This document shows, in pieces, positions 24,505 through 33,680 of a stretch of DNA of 43,025 bases (within the stretch, counting starts at the first letter, position 1; each line of letters begins with the position of its first letter). The stretch comes from Actinomycetospora chiangmaiensis DSM 45062 (GTDB lineage Bacteria; Actinomycetota; Actinomycetes; Mycobacteriales; Pseudonocardiaceae). The stretch lies in NCBI RefSeq assembly GCF_000379625.1, contig NZ_KB903245.1, positions 1 to 43,025 on the forward strand, in the 5' to 3' direction. Below the pieces are notes generated by a model. The model worked only from the letters and a program-made list of their open reading frames with translations. It ran no database searches and was not told where the DNA came from. A program made the position numbers and the translations under genes.

Positions 24505-24584
24505 GCACCGCCGACGACGTCCACCGGCTCGCGCGGGCGATGCCGTACGTCACGCTTCGACGGACATCGAGGCCAGCGCGATGA
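24501..24584 (+). pseudogene. 27-codon remnant of an MmcQ/YjbR-like gene
   Basis: An ATG overlapping the Uma2-like stop opens a frame reading MSTADDVHRLARAMPYVT and then unrelated residues to a TGA. The opening closely resembles the N-terminus of MmcQ/YjbR family proteins (typically S-x-x-D-V-R-R-L-A-L-A-L-P-x-V-T). The match ends after about 18 codons, shortly before the inverted repeat at 24581-24645, so the rest of the gene appears to have been lost. The family assignment rests on a very short match. Confidence 0.45.
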
Positions 24585-24645
24585 TCACCGGACCCCCAGC
24601 GGCCTCGGTCGACCCTCTCGAGCCCGCTCGGGGTCCGGTGATCAT
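24581..24645. terminator. 65-bp inverted repeat between gene remnant and ffh
   Basis: Arms atgatcaccggacccc (24581-24596) and ggggtccggtgatcat (24630-24645) are perfect over 16 bp with a 33-nt centre. It lies 31 bp beyond the ffh stop and could terminate ffh transcription, or it could be a small insertion that truncated the remnant gene. No U tract is seen. Confidence 0.6.
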
Positions 24646-24675
24646 GCTGTCCGCGGCATCGTGACCCCCCGAGCG

Positions 24676-26280
24676 CTACTTGCGGCGCTTCTTCTTGTTG
24701 CCCTTCGGCCCGCCACCGCCGGACTTGGCGCCCGGGAAGGTCAGGGCCGTCGGGTCGAAGTCGGCCGGCAGGTCGTTCATCCCCGCGAGGCCGGGCGGGA
24801 GCTGGTTGAGGCCCGGCGTCTCGTAGGAGCCGACCTGACGCTGGCCGCCGCTCTCGGTCGCGATGCCCGCGATCGCCGGCATCTGCTTCGGGCCGCGCTG
24901 CGGGCGGCCGCCGCCACCCTTGCGGGCGTTGCGCGCGGCCTTGCGGGCGGCACCGCGCCCGGCCGAGCCCGGCAGGCCGAACTGACCGGCCATCTTCGTC
25001 ATCATCTTCTTCGCGTCGAAGAAGCGGTCGACGAGCTGGTTGACGTCGGAGACGCCGACGCCCGAGCCGTTCGCGATCCGCAGGCGCCGCGATCCGTTGA
25101 TCATCTTCGGGTCGGCCCGCTCGGCGGGCGTCATCCCGCGGATGATGGCCTGGACGCGGTCGAGGTGCTTCTCGTCGATCTGGCCGAGCTGGTCCTTCAT
25201 GTTGGCCGCGCCCGGCAGCATGCCGAGGATGTTGGCGATCGGGCCCATCTTGCGGACGGCCTGCATCTGCTCCAGGAAGTCCTCGAGGGTGAAGTCGCCC
25301 TCGGACATCTTCTGGGCGGCCTTCTCGGCCTGCCCCTCCTCGAACGCCTGCTCGGCCTGCTCGATGAGGGAGAGGACGTCGCCCATGCCGAGGATGCGCG
25401 AGGCCATCCGGTCGGGGTGGAAGACGTCGAACTCGTCGAGACCCTCGCCGTTGGAGGCGAAGAGGATGGGCTGGCCGGTGACCTCGCGGACCGAGAGCGC
25501 CGCACCACCGCGCGCGTCGCCGTCGAGCTTGGTGAGCACGACGCCGTTGAACCCGACGCCGTCGCGGAAGGCCTCGGCGGTGTTGACGGCGTCCTGACCG
25601 ACCATGGCGTCGAGCACGAACAGGATCTCGTCGGGCGACACGGCGTCGCGGATGTCCGCGGCCTGCGCCATCAGCTCCTCGTCGACACCGAGGCGACCCG
25701 CGGTGTCGACGACGAGGACGTCGTACTGGCGGTTGCGCGCGTCGGCCACGGCGCGGCGGGCGACGTCGACCGGGTCGCCCACGCCGTTGCCGGGCTCCGG
25801 GGCGAACACCTCGACGCCGGCGCGCTGCCCGACGATCTGCAGCTGGTTCACCGCGTTCGGGCGCTGCAGGTCGCAGGCCGCGAGCAGCGGGGTGTGGCCC
25901 TGGTTCTTCAGCCACCGCGCGAGCTTGCCCGCGAGGGTCGTCTTCCCCGACCCCTGCAGACCGGCGAGCATGATCACCGTCGGCGGGTTCTTCGCGAAGC
26001 GGATCCGGCGGGTCTCGCCGCCGAGGACGCCGATGAGCTCCTCGTTGACGATCTTGACAACCTGCTGCGCGGGGTTGAGGGCCTCGGAGACCTCGGCACC
26101 CTTCGCGCGCTCCTTGATCTGCTTGACGAAGGCGCGCACCACCGGCAGCGCGACGTCGGCCTCGAGCAGCGCGATGCGGATCTCGCGGCACGTGGTGTCG
26201 ATGTCGGTCTCGGAGAGCCGGCCCTTGCCGCGCAGGTCCGACAGGACCGATGTGAGGCGATCGGAGAGGGTGTCGAACAC
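24676..26280 (-). CDS. ffh: Signal recognition particle protein Ffh
   Basis: Ffh binds 4.5S RNA and signal sequences and delivers ribosomes to FtsY. The 534-residue protein has an N domain, then the G domain with P-loop GLQGSGKTT (about 108-115), DTAGRLGVDEEL, TKLDGDARGGAAL and the closing GEG motif. The Met-rich M domain follows (KMGPIANILGMLPG, RIANGSG, MMTKMAGQFG) and a Lys/Gly-rich tail. The GTG at 26280 has GGGAG 10 nt upstream; the 17-residue extension beyond it is not conserved in kind. The 115 bp upstream include a TAGGCT-like box (about 26356-26351) that may be its promoter. Confidence 0.97.
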   Translation of the reverse strand: MFDTLSDRLTSVLSDLRGKGRLSETDIDTTCREIRIALLEADVALPVVRAFVKQIKERAKGAEVSEALNPAQQVVKIVNEELIGVLGGETRRIRFAKNPPTVIMLAGLQGSGKTTLAGKLARWLKNQGHTPLLAACDLQRPNAVNQLQIVGQRAGVEVFAPEPGNGVGDPVDVARRAVADARNRQYDVLVVDTAGRLGVDEELMAQAADIRDAVSPDEILFVLDAMVGQDAVNTAEAFRDGVGFNGVVLTKLDGDARGGAALSVREVTGQPILFASNGEGLDEFDVFHPDRMASRILGMGDVLSLIEQAEQAFEEGQAEKAAQKMSEGDFTLEDFLEQMQAVRKMGPIANILGMLPGAANMKDQLGQIDEKHLDRVQAIIRGMTPAERADPKMINGSRRLRIANGSGVGVSDVNQLVDRFFDAKKMMTKMAGQFGLPGSAGRGAARKAARNARKGGGGRPQRGPKQMPAIAGIATESGGQRQVGSYETPGLNQLPPGLAGMNDLPADFDPTALTFPGAKSGGGGPKGNKKKRRK

Positions 26281-26395
26281 GGCGGGCGCACTCCCGGGGT
26301 CTGGCTGGTCGGACCGTCGCGGTGAGCACACGCGGGCGGCCCCCGACGATGCTCCAGCCTAACCGCCGGGTGTGACGTCGCTCCGCGACCCGTCG

Positions 26396-28906
26396 TCAGG
26401 AAGGGTCCGGGGCGACGGCCGCCATGACCGCCGCCTCGATGTCCCGACGGCGGGTCGGGTCGAGCGGGACGACGCGACCGGTGCCGGGGCTCTCGTGCTC
26501 GCCCGCCTCGCCCTCCGGGGAGGCCTCCAGGCAGAAGGCGTCGACCACCGAGGAGCCCAGCGTGGAGACGCGGGCCCACCGCACATCGACGCCCTCGGCC
26601 TCCAGTGCGGCGGCGACGCCGTGGAGCAGCCCGATGCGGTCGGCGGTGCGGAGCTCGAGCACCACCGCGCCGGTGGCCTCGTCGTCGAACCAGAGGACCC
26701 GCGTGGCGGGCGGGGACCCCGAGGTCTGCGACGACGAGTAGTCGCGCTCCTTGGCGGCCAGGCGCGCGGGCAGGTCGAGCGAGCCGGTGAGCACCCGCAC
26801 GAGGTCCTCGCGCAGCAGGGACGCCTCGGGCAGGCGCCCGAACCGCGGCGAGACGGTGAAGCTGTCGACCGCGACGCCGTCGTGCTCGACGAGGACCGCG
26901 GCGTGGACCTGCAGGGAGTGCAGCGCGAGCACCCCGGCCGCGCGGCTGAGCAGCCCCGGGCGGTCCGGGGCGGCCACCGTCATGGTCACCGTGGTCAGTT
27001 CGTCCGCGGCCTCGACCGAGACCTCCGGGTTCCCGGTCGCGGCGACGGCGCGGGCGAGCGCCAGGCGGTCGTCGGAGAGCGGCTCCGGCCCGGGCATGCC
27101 GTCGCCCGCCATCACCTGGCGGCAGCGCCGGACGAGGTCGCCCAGGAGCGTCGCGCGCCACGGGGTCCAGACGCCGGGTCCGGTCCCGAGCGCGTCCGCC
27201 TCGGCGAGGGCGTGGAGCAGCTCGAGCAGCACCGGGTCGCCACCGAGGGTGTCGACGACGCGCTGCACCGTCGCCGGGTCCTCGGGGTCGCGGCGCTGCG
27301 CGGTGTGGGGCAGCAGGAGGTGGTGGCGGACCATCAGGCCGAGGGTCTCGACGTCGGCCGGCCAGAGGCCGAGCCGGCGGCCGATGTGCCGGGCGAGCTC
27401 CGCGCCGACGACCGAGTGGTCCTCGTCGCGGCCCTTGCCGATGTCGTGGATCAGGGCGCCGATGAGCAGCAGGTCGGGCCGGGCGACGCGGGTGGTCAGC
27501 TCGGACGCGCGGCGGGTGACCTCGACGAGGTGACGGTCGACGGTCCAGACGTGGGTCCGGTCGCGCGGCGGGAGGTCGCGGACGGCGCCCCACTCCGGGA
27601 AGAGCCGCCCCCAGAGGCCGGTGCGGTCCAGGGCCTCGATGACGTCGACCATGCCCTCGCCCGCCGCGAGCAACGCGAGCAACTCCTCGCGGGCCGCCCG
27701 GGGCCACGGTTCGCGGAGCTCGGGCGCGGCGTCGGCGAGCCGGCGCAGCGTCCCGGCGGCGATGGGCAGGCCCGTGCGGGCGGCGACCGCGGCGAGGCGC
27801 AGGACGAGGGCCGGGTCGCGGGTCACCTGGGCCTCGCGGGCCAGCACGATCTCGCCGGCCTGCTCGACGACGCCCTCGTCGAGGCCCCGCCGGGCCGGGG
27901 TGCGCCGCAGGGCCGCCAGTCCACGACGCGGGAGCGCCGCCCGGGCCGACCGCAGGGCGACGTCGGTCGCGTAGACCACGGTGCGGGCGGCCCCGGACAG
28001 CGACCGGGCGAGGTCGTAGCGGTCGGCGACGCCGAGGTCGGGGATGCCGGCGAGCTCGTGGGCGTCCTCGGCCTGCAGCACGTCGCGGGCGCGGCCGGCG
28101 CGGCGGTGCAGCTCGGTGCGCAGGTCGAGCATGAGCGTGCGGGCGGAGCGGACGTCGACGGCGGGCCGGTCGACGAGCTGGGCGGCGGAGAGGGCGTCCA
28201 GGAGCTGGACGTCGCGCAGACCGCCGCGGCCGTTCTTCAGGTCGGGCTCGACGCGGTGGGCGACCTCGCCGGCGCGTTGCCACCGCGTGCGGGTGGTCTC
28301 GACGAGGTCGTCGAACCGGTTGCGGATCCCGGCGCGCCACGCCTGACGGGCGGAGGAGGAGAGTCGTTCGGCGAGCTCGGGGTCGCCCGCGATGAGCCGG
28401 ACCTCGAGCAGCCCGAGCGCCACCCGGAGGTCCTCGGTGGCCACCCCCACCGCCTCGCCGACCGTGCGGACCGAGTGGTCGAGGCCGATCCCGGCGTCCC
28501 ACAGCGGGTACCAGAGCGCGTCGGCGATCCGCGCGACCTCCTGGGGGCTCCGGCCCCGGCCGCGCCCGGCGCCGTCGTGGACGAGGACGAGATCGAGGTC
28601 GGACCACGGGGCGAGCTCGCGACGACCGAGCGCCCCGACCGCCACCAGGGCCGTCCCGGACCCGGGTCCGACGCCGACGGCGGCGGCCCGCGTCGCGAGC
28701 CAGAAGTCGTGCAGTTCGACGAGGGCCTCGCGCAGCGCGGCCGGGCCCAGCCGCCGCGCCCCGGGCGGCGGCGAGAGCAGGGCCGTACGGGCCCGGACGA
28801 GGTCGACGGCGGCACCCTCGTCCGACTCCCCGGAGACGGCCAGGGAGGGGGACGTGCCCTCGCTCCCGGTCTCGTCGCCGGAGCGCCCCGTCCCGACTGC
28901 GACCAT
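26396..28906 (-). CDS. glnD: PII nucleotidylyltransferase GlnD
   Basis: GlnD modifies PII in response to glutamine; in actinobacteria the modification is usually adenylylation of Tyr51. The 836-residue protein has the nucleotidyltransferase site GALGRRELAPWSDLDL (about 91-106), the GlnE/GlnD linker (KNGRGGLRDVQLLDAL), an HD domain (LLIGALIHDIGKGRDEDHS, near 484) and two C-terminal ACT domains (AAPDRPGLLSRAAGVLA and TADRIGLLHGVAAALE). The ATG at 28906 follows GGAGAGGA at ideal spacing, so the longer frame to 28987 is rejected. It is 126 bp from glnK, with two hairpins in between. Confidence 0.96.
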   Translation of the reverse strand: MVAVGTGRSGDETGSEGTSPSLAVSGESDEGAAVDLVRARTALLSPPPGARRLGPAALREALVELHDFWLATRAAAVGVGPGSGTALVAVGALGRRELAPWSDLDLVLVHDGAGRGRGRSPQEVARIADALWYPLWDAGIGLDHSVRTVGEAVGVATEDLRVALGLLEVRLIAGDPELAERLSSSARQAWRAGIRNRFDDLVETTRTRWQRAGEVAHRVEPDLKNGRGGLRDVQLLDALSAAQLVDRPAVDVRSARTLMLDLRTELHRRAGRARDVLQAEDAHELAGIPDLGVADRYDLARSLSGAARTVVYATDVALRSARAALPRRGLAALRRTPARRGLDEGVVEQAGEIVLAREAQVTRDPALVLRLAAVAARTGLPIAAGTLRRLADAAPELREPWPRAAREELLALLAAGEGMVDVIEALDRTGLWGRLFPEWGAVRDLPPRDRTHVWTVDRHLVEVTRRASELTTRVARPDLLLIGALIHDIGKGRDEDHSVVGAELARHIGRRLGLWPADVETLGLMVRHHLLLPHTAQRRDPEDPATVQRVVDTLGGDPVLLELLHALAEADALGTGPGVWTPWRATLLGDLVRRCRQVMAGDGMPGPEPLSDDRLALARAVAATGNPEVSVEAADELTTVTMTVAAPDRPGLLSRAAGVLALHSLQVHAAVLVEHDGVAVDSFTVSPRFGRLPEASLLREDLVRVLTGSLDLPARLAAKERDYSSSQTSGSPPATRVLWFDDEATGAVVLELRTADRIGLLHGVAAALEAEGVDVRWARVSTLGSSVVDAFCLEASPEGEAGEHESPGTGRVVPLDPTRRRDIEAAVMAAVAPDPS

Positions 28907-28923
28907 GCCGTTCCTCTCCGGTG

Positions 28924-28948
28924 GTGCGGCCCCGTCGACGGGCCGCAC
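28924..28948 (-). other. Second hairpin in glnK-glnD gap
   Basis: gtgcggccc (28924-28932) pairs perfectly with gggccgcac (28940-28948) around a 7-nt loop. It lies 18 bp before the glnD start, close enough to affect ribosome access or RNA processing. Confidence 0.45.
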
Positions 28949-28974
28949 GGTGACGTCCGGGGGTCGACACGACA

Positions 28975-29017
28975 GCACCGGGCCCACCGTCCACGTGCGG
29001 GACGGCGGGTCCGGTGC
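28975..29017 (-). terminator. Strong hairpin just after glnK
   Basis: Arms 28975-28992 and 29000-29017 pair over 18 positions with one A-C mismatch and one G-U pair, around a 7-nt loop. It begins 15 nt after the glnK stop on the minus strand. This is likely a partial terminator or 3'-stabilising element that keeps amtB-glnK transcripts separate from or more abundant than glnD. No U run follows. Confidence 0.65.
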
Positions 29018-29032
29018 CGGTCGACCTGCGAG

Positions 29033-30729
<1,697 letters not shown>

Positions 30730-30795
30730 GAGCCTTCGTCCCTCCTGCGGTCGCCGTCAGGCGCGGTCACTGGGAGGAGAGAATGCTGAGAGCTT

Positions 30796-30833
30796 GTTTC
30801 GAGCGACGTGCCCTGGTGTTTCTCGGCAGTTAA
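30796..30833 (-). promoter_or_regulatory. GlnR-like operator upstream of amtB
   Basis: Read on the minus strand, this is TTAAC-N6-GAAAC-N6-GCACG-N6-GAAAC, in which the four 5-mers keep the exact 6-bp spacing of the actinobacterial GlnR box (gTnAC-n6-GaAAC twice). Both GAAAC elements are perfect, the first a-site matches 4 of 5 and the second is poor. It lies 67 bp upstream of the amtB start, suited to activation of amtB-glnK under nitrogen limitation. This is consensus matching by eye. Confidence 0.65.
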
Positions 30834-31000
30834 CACGGCCCCGACGCGTGTGACCATCACGTTGCCGATTCGGACATCGAGAGCGACCGTGTCACAGGTC
30901 ACGCATGGTCGGTGACGGTGTGCCACCGTTGATCGCTCGTTCGTGACACTGCGTATCACCCGTTCGGCAGCGCCGGTGGTCGTGCCGCGAGGATGACGTC

Positions 31001-31030
31001 GGGCAGGTCCGGCGGGGTCGGACCCTGCCC
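31001..31030 (-). terminator. Hairpin downstream of ftsY
   Basis: gggcaggtccg (31001-31011) pairs with cggaccctgccc (31019-31030) with a single bulged base and a 7-nt loop, 24 bp beyond the ftsY stop. Confidence 0.6.
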
Positions 31031-31053
31031 GGCGTGCGTCTCACGCGCCGGAA

Positions 31054-32946
31054 TCAGCGCAGGAGCGCGTCCACGAAGGCGTGCGGCTCGAACGGGGCGA
31101 GGTCGTCCGGGCCCTCGCCGAGACCGACGAGCTTCACCGGGACGCCCAGTTCCCGCTGCACCTGGAAGACGATGCCGCCCTTGGCGGTGCCGTCGAGCTT
31201 CGTGAGCACCACGCCCGTCACGTCGACGACCTCGCGGAAGACCCGGGCCTGGGTCAGCCCGTTCTGCCCGGTGGTCGCGTCCAGGACCAGCAGCACCTCG
31301 TCGACCTCGGCCTGACGTTCGACGACGCGCTTCACCTTGCCGAGCTCATCCATCAGGCCGGTCTTGGTGTGCAGCCGGCCGGCGGTGTCGAGCAGCACGG
31401 CGTCGACGCCCGCGTCGGCACCCCGCTTGACGGCGTCGAACGCGACGCTGGCCGGGTCCGCGCCCTCCGCGCCGCGCACGACGCGTGCCCCGGCCCGCTC
31501 CCCCCAGGTCTGCAGCTGCTCGGCGGCCGCGGCGCGGAAGGTGTCGGCCGCGCCGAGCACGATCTCGTGCCCGCCGCCCACGAGGACGCGGGCGAGCTTG
31601 CCGGTGGTCGTCGTCTTGCCGGTGCCGTTGACCCCGACGACGAGGACGACGGCGGGTCGGCCGTCGTGCGCCAGGGCGCGCACCGAGCGCTCCATGTCGG
31701 CGCCGAGGGTCTCGACGAGGACCTCGTGCAGCAGCTCCCGCACCTCGTCGGAGGTCCGGACGCCCCGCGAGGCGATCCGCTCGCGGAGCTTGCCGACGAC
31801 CTCCTGTGTGGTCGCCGAGCCCAGGTCCGCCATGAGCAGCTGGTCCTCGACCTCCTCCCAGGAGTCCTCGTCGAGGTCGCCGGCCCCGAGCAGGCCGAGC
31901 AGGCCGGTGCCCAGGGTGGAGCGGCTGCGTCCCAACCGCCCCCGCAGCCGCTCGAGCCGCCCCTCGGGCGGGGCGATCGGCTCGCTCGGGGCCGGGGCCC
32001 CGGCCGACGGTGCCGGCGTGGCCGGTGCCGGTGTGGCTGGTGCCGGAGCCGGCGGGGCGGACGGCGTCGGGGCAGGAGTCGCGGCCGGCGGGATCGCGGT
32101 CGTCCGGTCGGGAGCGGGCGCCGGGGTGGGCGGCACCTCCGTCGTCCGGTCCGGCGCGGGTGCCGGCGGAGCGGGCGCCGCCGCGGTCGGCGGGATCGCG
32201 GTCGTCCGGTCGGCCGGAGGCGCGACCGGGGGCATCTCGGTGGTCCGGTCCGCGGCGGGCGGGACCTCGGTCGTCCGCTCCGGCGTGGGCGGAACCTCGG
32301 TGGTCCGGTCCGGAGCGGGGGCCGGCGTCGCCCCGGCGGGCGGGACCTCCGTGGTCCGGTCGCCCGGGGGCGCGACGGGCGGGATCTCGGTCGTCCGGTC
32401 CGTCGGAGGCGCGATCTCCATCGTGCGATCGGTCGCGGACGGGACCTCCGTCGTGCGGTCGGGCGCGGCCGGCGTGACCTCGGTGGTGGACTCCGGGATC
32501 GCGGGCGGCGCCTGGGTCGTGCGGGCCGGCGGCGACGGCGGGGCGGGGCGCGACGGGCGGGCCGGGGGCGCCTGGGTGCTCGACGGCTCGCCCGGGGCCG
32601 GCTCGGCCGAAGGGGTCTCGATGGTGGGCGGGGTGGGACCGACCTCGGGCCGGTCCCTGGTCGCAGTTCCGCCCCCCGAGGAGAAGTTGAAGCCGCCCCC
32701 GGCCGTGTAGCTGCCCTTCGTCGGCCTGGGCGGCTCGGCCTGCTCCGCTGCCTGGTCGCGCAGCGAGATCCGGCGCCGGCGGGCCAGGAGCAGCCCGATG
32801 ATCAGCACCAGGACGAGCACCACCACGACGACCGCGACGATGATCCCGGTCAGCACACCCGGCGAGAGCCCGGCGGCGGGGGCCTGGGCGAGCAGGTCCC
32901 GGGACGAGGGTCCGAGGGTGGTCAGCGGCGAACTCACGACTCCCAT
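31054..32946 (-). CDS. ftsY: SRP receptor FtsY with TM anchor and DRTTEVPP repeat linker
   Basis: FtsY docks Ffh-ribosome complexes at the membrane. The 630-residue protein starts with a single TM segment (about 30-54, GVLTGIIVAVVVVVLVLVLIIG) followed by RRRR. A Pro/Ala/Thr-rich acidic linker of about 260 residues comes next, with about ten DRTTEVPP-like repeats at roughly 150-290. The NG domain then begins near residue 330: GVNGTGKTTTTGKLA (about 436), GAADTFRAAAAEQL, LLDTAGRLHTK and VLTKLDGTAKGG, ending FEPHAFVDALL. The long repeat linker takes the place of the usual acidic A domain. The ATG at 32946 has only a weak ribosome-binding site. Confidence 0.96.
   Translation of the reverse strand: MGVVSSPLTTLGPSSRDLLAQAPAAGLSPGVLTGIIVAVVVVVLVLVLIIGLLLARRRRISLRDQAAEQAEPPRPTKGSYTAGGGFNFSSGGGTATRDRPEVGPTPPTIETPSAEPAPGEPSSTQAPPARPSRPAPPSPPARTTQAPPAIPESTTEVTPAAPDRTTEVPSATDRTMEIAPPTDRTTEIPPVAPPGDRTTEVPPAGATPAPAPDRTTEVPPTPERTTEVPPAADRTTEMPPVAPPADRTTAIPPTAAAPAPPAPAPDRTTEVPPTPAPAPDRTTAIPPAATPAPTPSAPPAPAPATPAPATPAPSAGAPAPSEPIAPPEGRLERLRGRLGRSRSTLGTGLLGLLGAGDLDEDSWEEVEDQLLMADLGSATTQEVVGKLRERIASRGVRTSDEVRELLHEVLVETLGADMERSVRALAHDGRPAVVLVVGVNGTGKTTTTGKLARVLVGGGHEIVLGAADTFRAAAAEQLQTWGERAGARVVRGAEGADPASVAFDAVKRGADAGVDAVLLDTAGRLHTKTGLMDELGKVKRVVERQAEVDEVLLVLDATTGQNGLTQARVFREVVDVTGVVLTKLDGTAKGGIVFQVQRELGVPVKLVGLGEGPDDLAPFEPHAFVDALLR
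32085..32510 (-). repeat. DRTTEVPP-encoding repeats in ftsY
   Basis: The plus strand shows repeated gtcgtccggtc / gtggtccggtc blocks with irregular spacers. On the minus strand they encode DRTTEVPP, DRTTEIPP, DRTTEMPP, DRTTAIPP and ERTTEVPP separated by Pro/Ala spacers. The conserved core is R-T-T-[EA]-[VIM]-P-P. Confidence 0.85.
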
Positions 32947-32997
32947 CCTGTCAGCCGTACGGCTCCGCCGACGGCCGCACGGGGCGTGGAACGGGGG

Positions 32998-33522
32998 TCA
33001 GCCCACGAGGGAGAGCAGCGACCAGACGCCCACGCCCAGGATCGCGAGCATCAGGACGAGGCCCGCGAGCAGGGCGACCACGCCGCGGGTCTGCTGCGGC
33101 ACCGGGCCGAGCGCACCCGCGCCGGGCAGCACCGGGGCGCGGTAGAAGACGTCGACGGTGTGCCCGGCCGCGACCGGGACGGCCTCGACGACGCAGCCCC
33201 ACCCCTCCCCGCGGTCGACCGCGATCTCCACCCGGTGCCGGCCGGGCGGGAGGGCGATGTCGGTGCGGCCCCAGCGGATGCTCAGCGGGAGGTCGTCGAC
33301 GAGGACCGTCACCGGGTACGCGGCGAGGAACGGCACGAGCGCGCTGTGGGAGGCGTCGACGACGAGGTGCCCGACGGCGGGCTGCGGGGCGGACGACACC
33401 CGCCAGGACCGGCGGGCCGCCGGCGCGGCCACGGTCGCTGCAGCGGACACGGCCGACGCAGCAGACACGGCCGACGCGCTGCGCTCGACCGCCGCGCGAC
33501 GCTTGGGCTGGAGCACCGTCAT
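32998..33522 (-). CDS. Single-TM protein with PEGA-like domain, between smc and ftsY
   Basis: I recognise no named gene. The 174-residue protein has an Ala/Ser-rich basic N-terminus (residues 1-45). A beta-rich domain follows with TVLVDDLPLSIRWGRTDIALPPGRHRVEIAV, resembling PEGA-type modules that display on the cell surface. It ends in one TM helix (about 148-170). The topology would place the beta domain inside if the TM is a C-terminal tail anchor. It lies 51 bp before ftsY and 158 bp after smc, so it may belong to that transcription unit. The upstream gap contains a perfect 14-bp palindrome (33534-33547) and nothing else clear. Confidence 0.75.
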   Translation of the reverse strand: MTVLQPKRRAAVERSASAVSAASAVSAAATVAAPAARRSWRVSSAPQPAVGHLVVDASHSALVPFLAAYPVTVLVDDLPLSIRWGRTDIALPPGRHRVEIAVDRGEGWGCVVEAVPVAAGHTVDVFYRAPVLPGAGALGPVPQQTRGVVALLAGLVLMLAILGVGVWSLLSLVG

Positions 33523-33680
33523 CCCGACCCACCCTCCCCCGGGGGAGCCACCGCTCCCCGGCCCCGACGACTCGACCGTAGGCCCGCGCCACCCCGAGCG
33601 GGATGCCCCGTGCGCGTCGTTCGTCGGTCACGGTCGCATGATGTGTTGATCACGCACCGCTATCTTAGCGCGACACAGCG

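Larger units (their letters stand above)
30730..31053. promoter_or_regulatory. Intergenic region amtB / ftsY (324 bp)
   Basis: There is no gene here. Near amtB lies the GlnR-like operator (30796-30833) in a comparatively AT-rich stretch (30785-30960) that should contain the amtB promoter. Near ftsY lies a hairpin (31001-31030) that probably ends the ftsY transcript. Several GTCAC/GTGAC half-sites are scattered between 30855 and 30960; I could not arrange them into a second full operator. Confidence 0.6.

Noticed and set aside
24112..24584. Toxin-antitoxin or defence pair made of the Uma2-like gene and the overlapping short frame
   Set aside because: The Uma2-like protein lacks a normal N-terminus and an evident catalytic lysine, and the second frame is only 27 codons and resembles a truncated YjbR start; decay is the simpler reading.
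24676..26395. 4.5S/SRP RNA gene near ffh
   Set aside because: I looked for the conserved SRP RNA tetraloop hairpin in the flanks of ffh and saw none; the flanks are too short and lack the expected structure.
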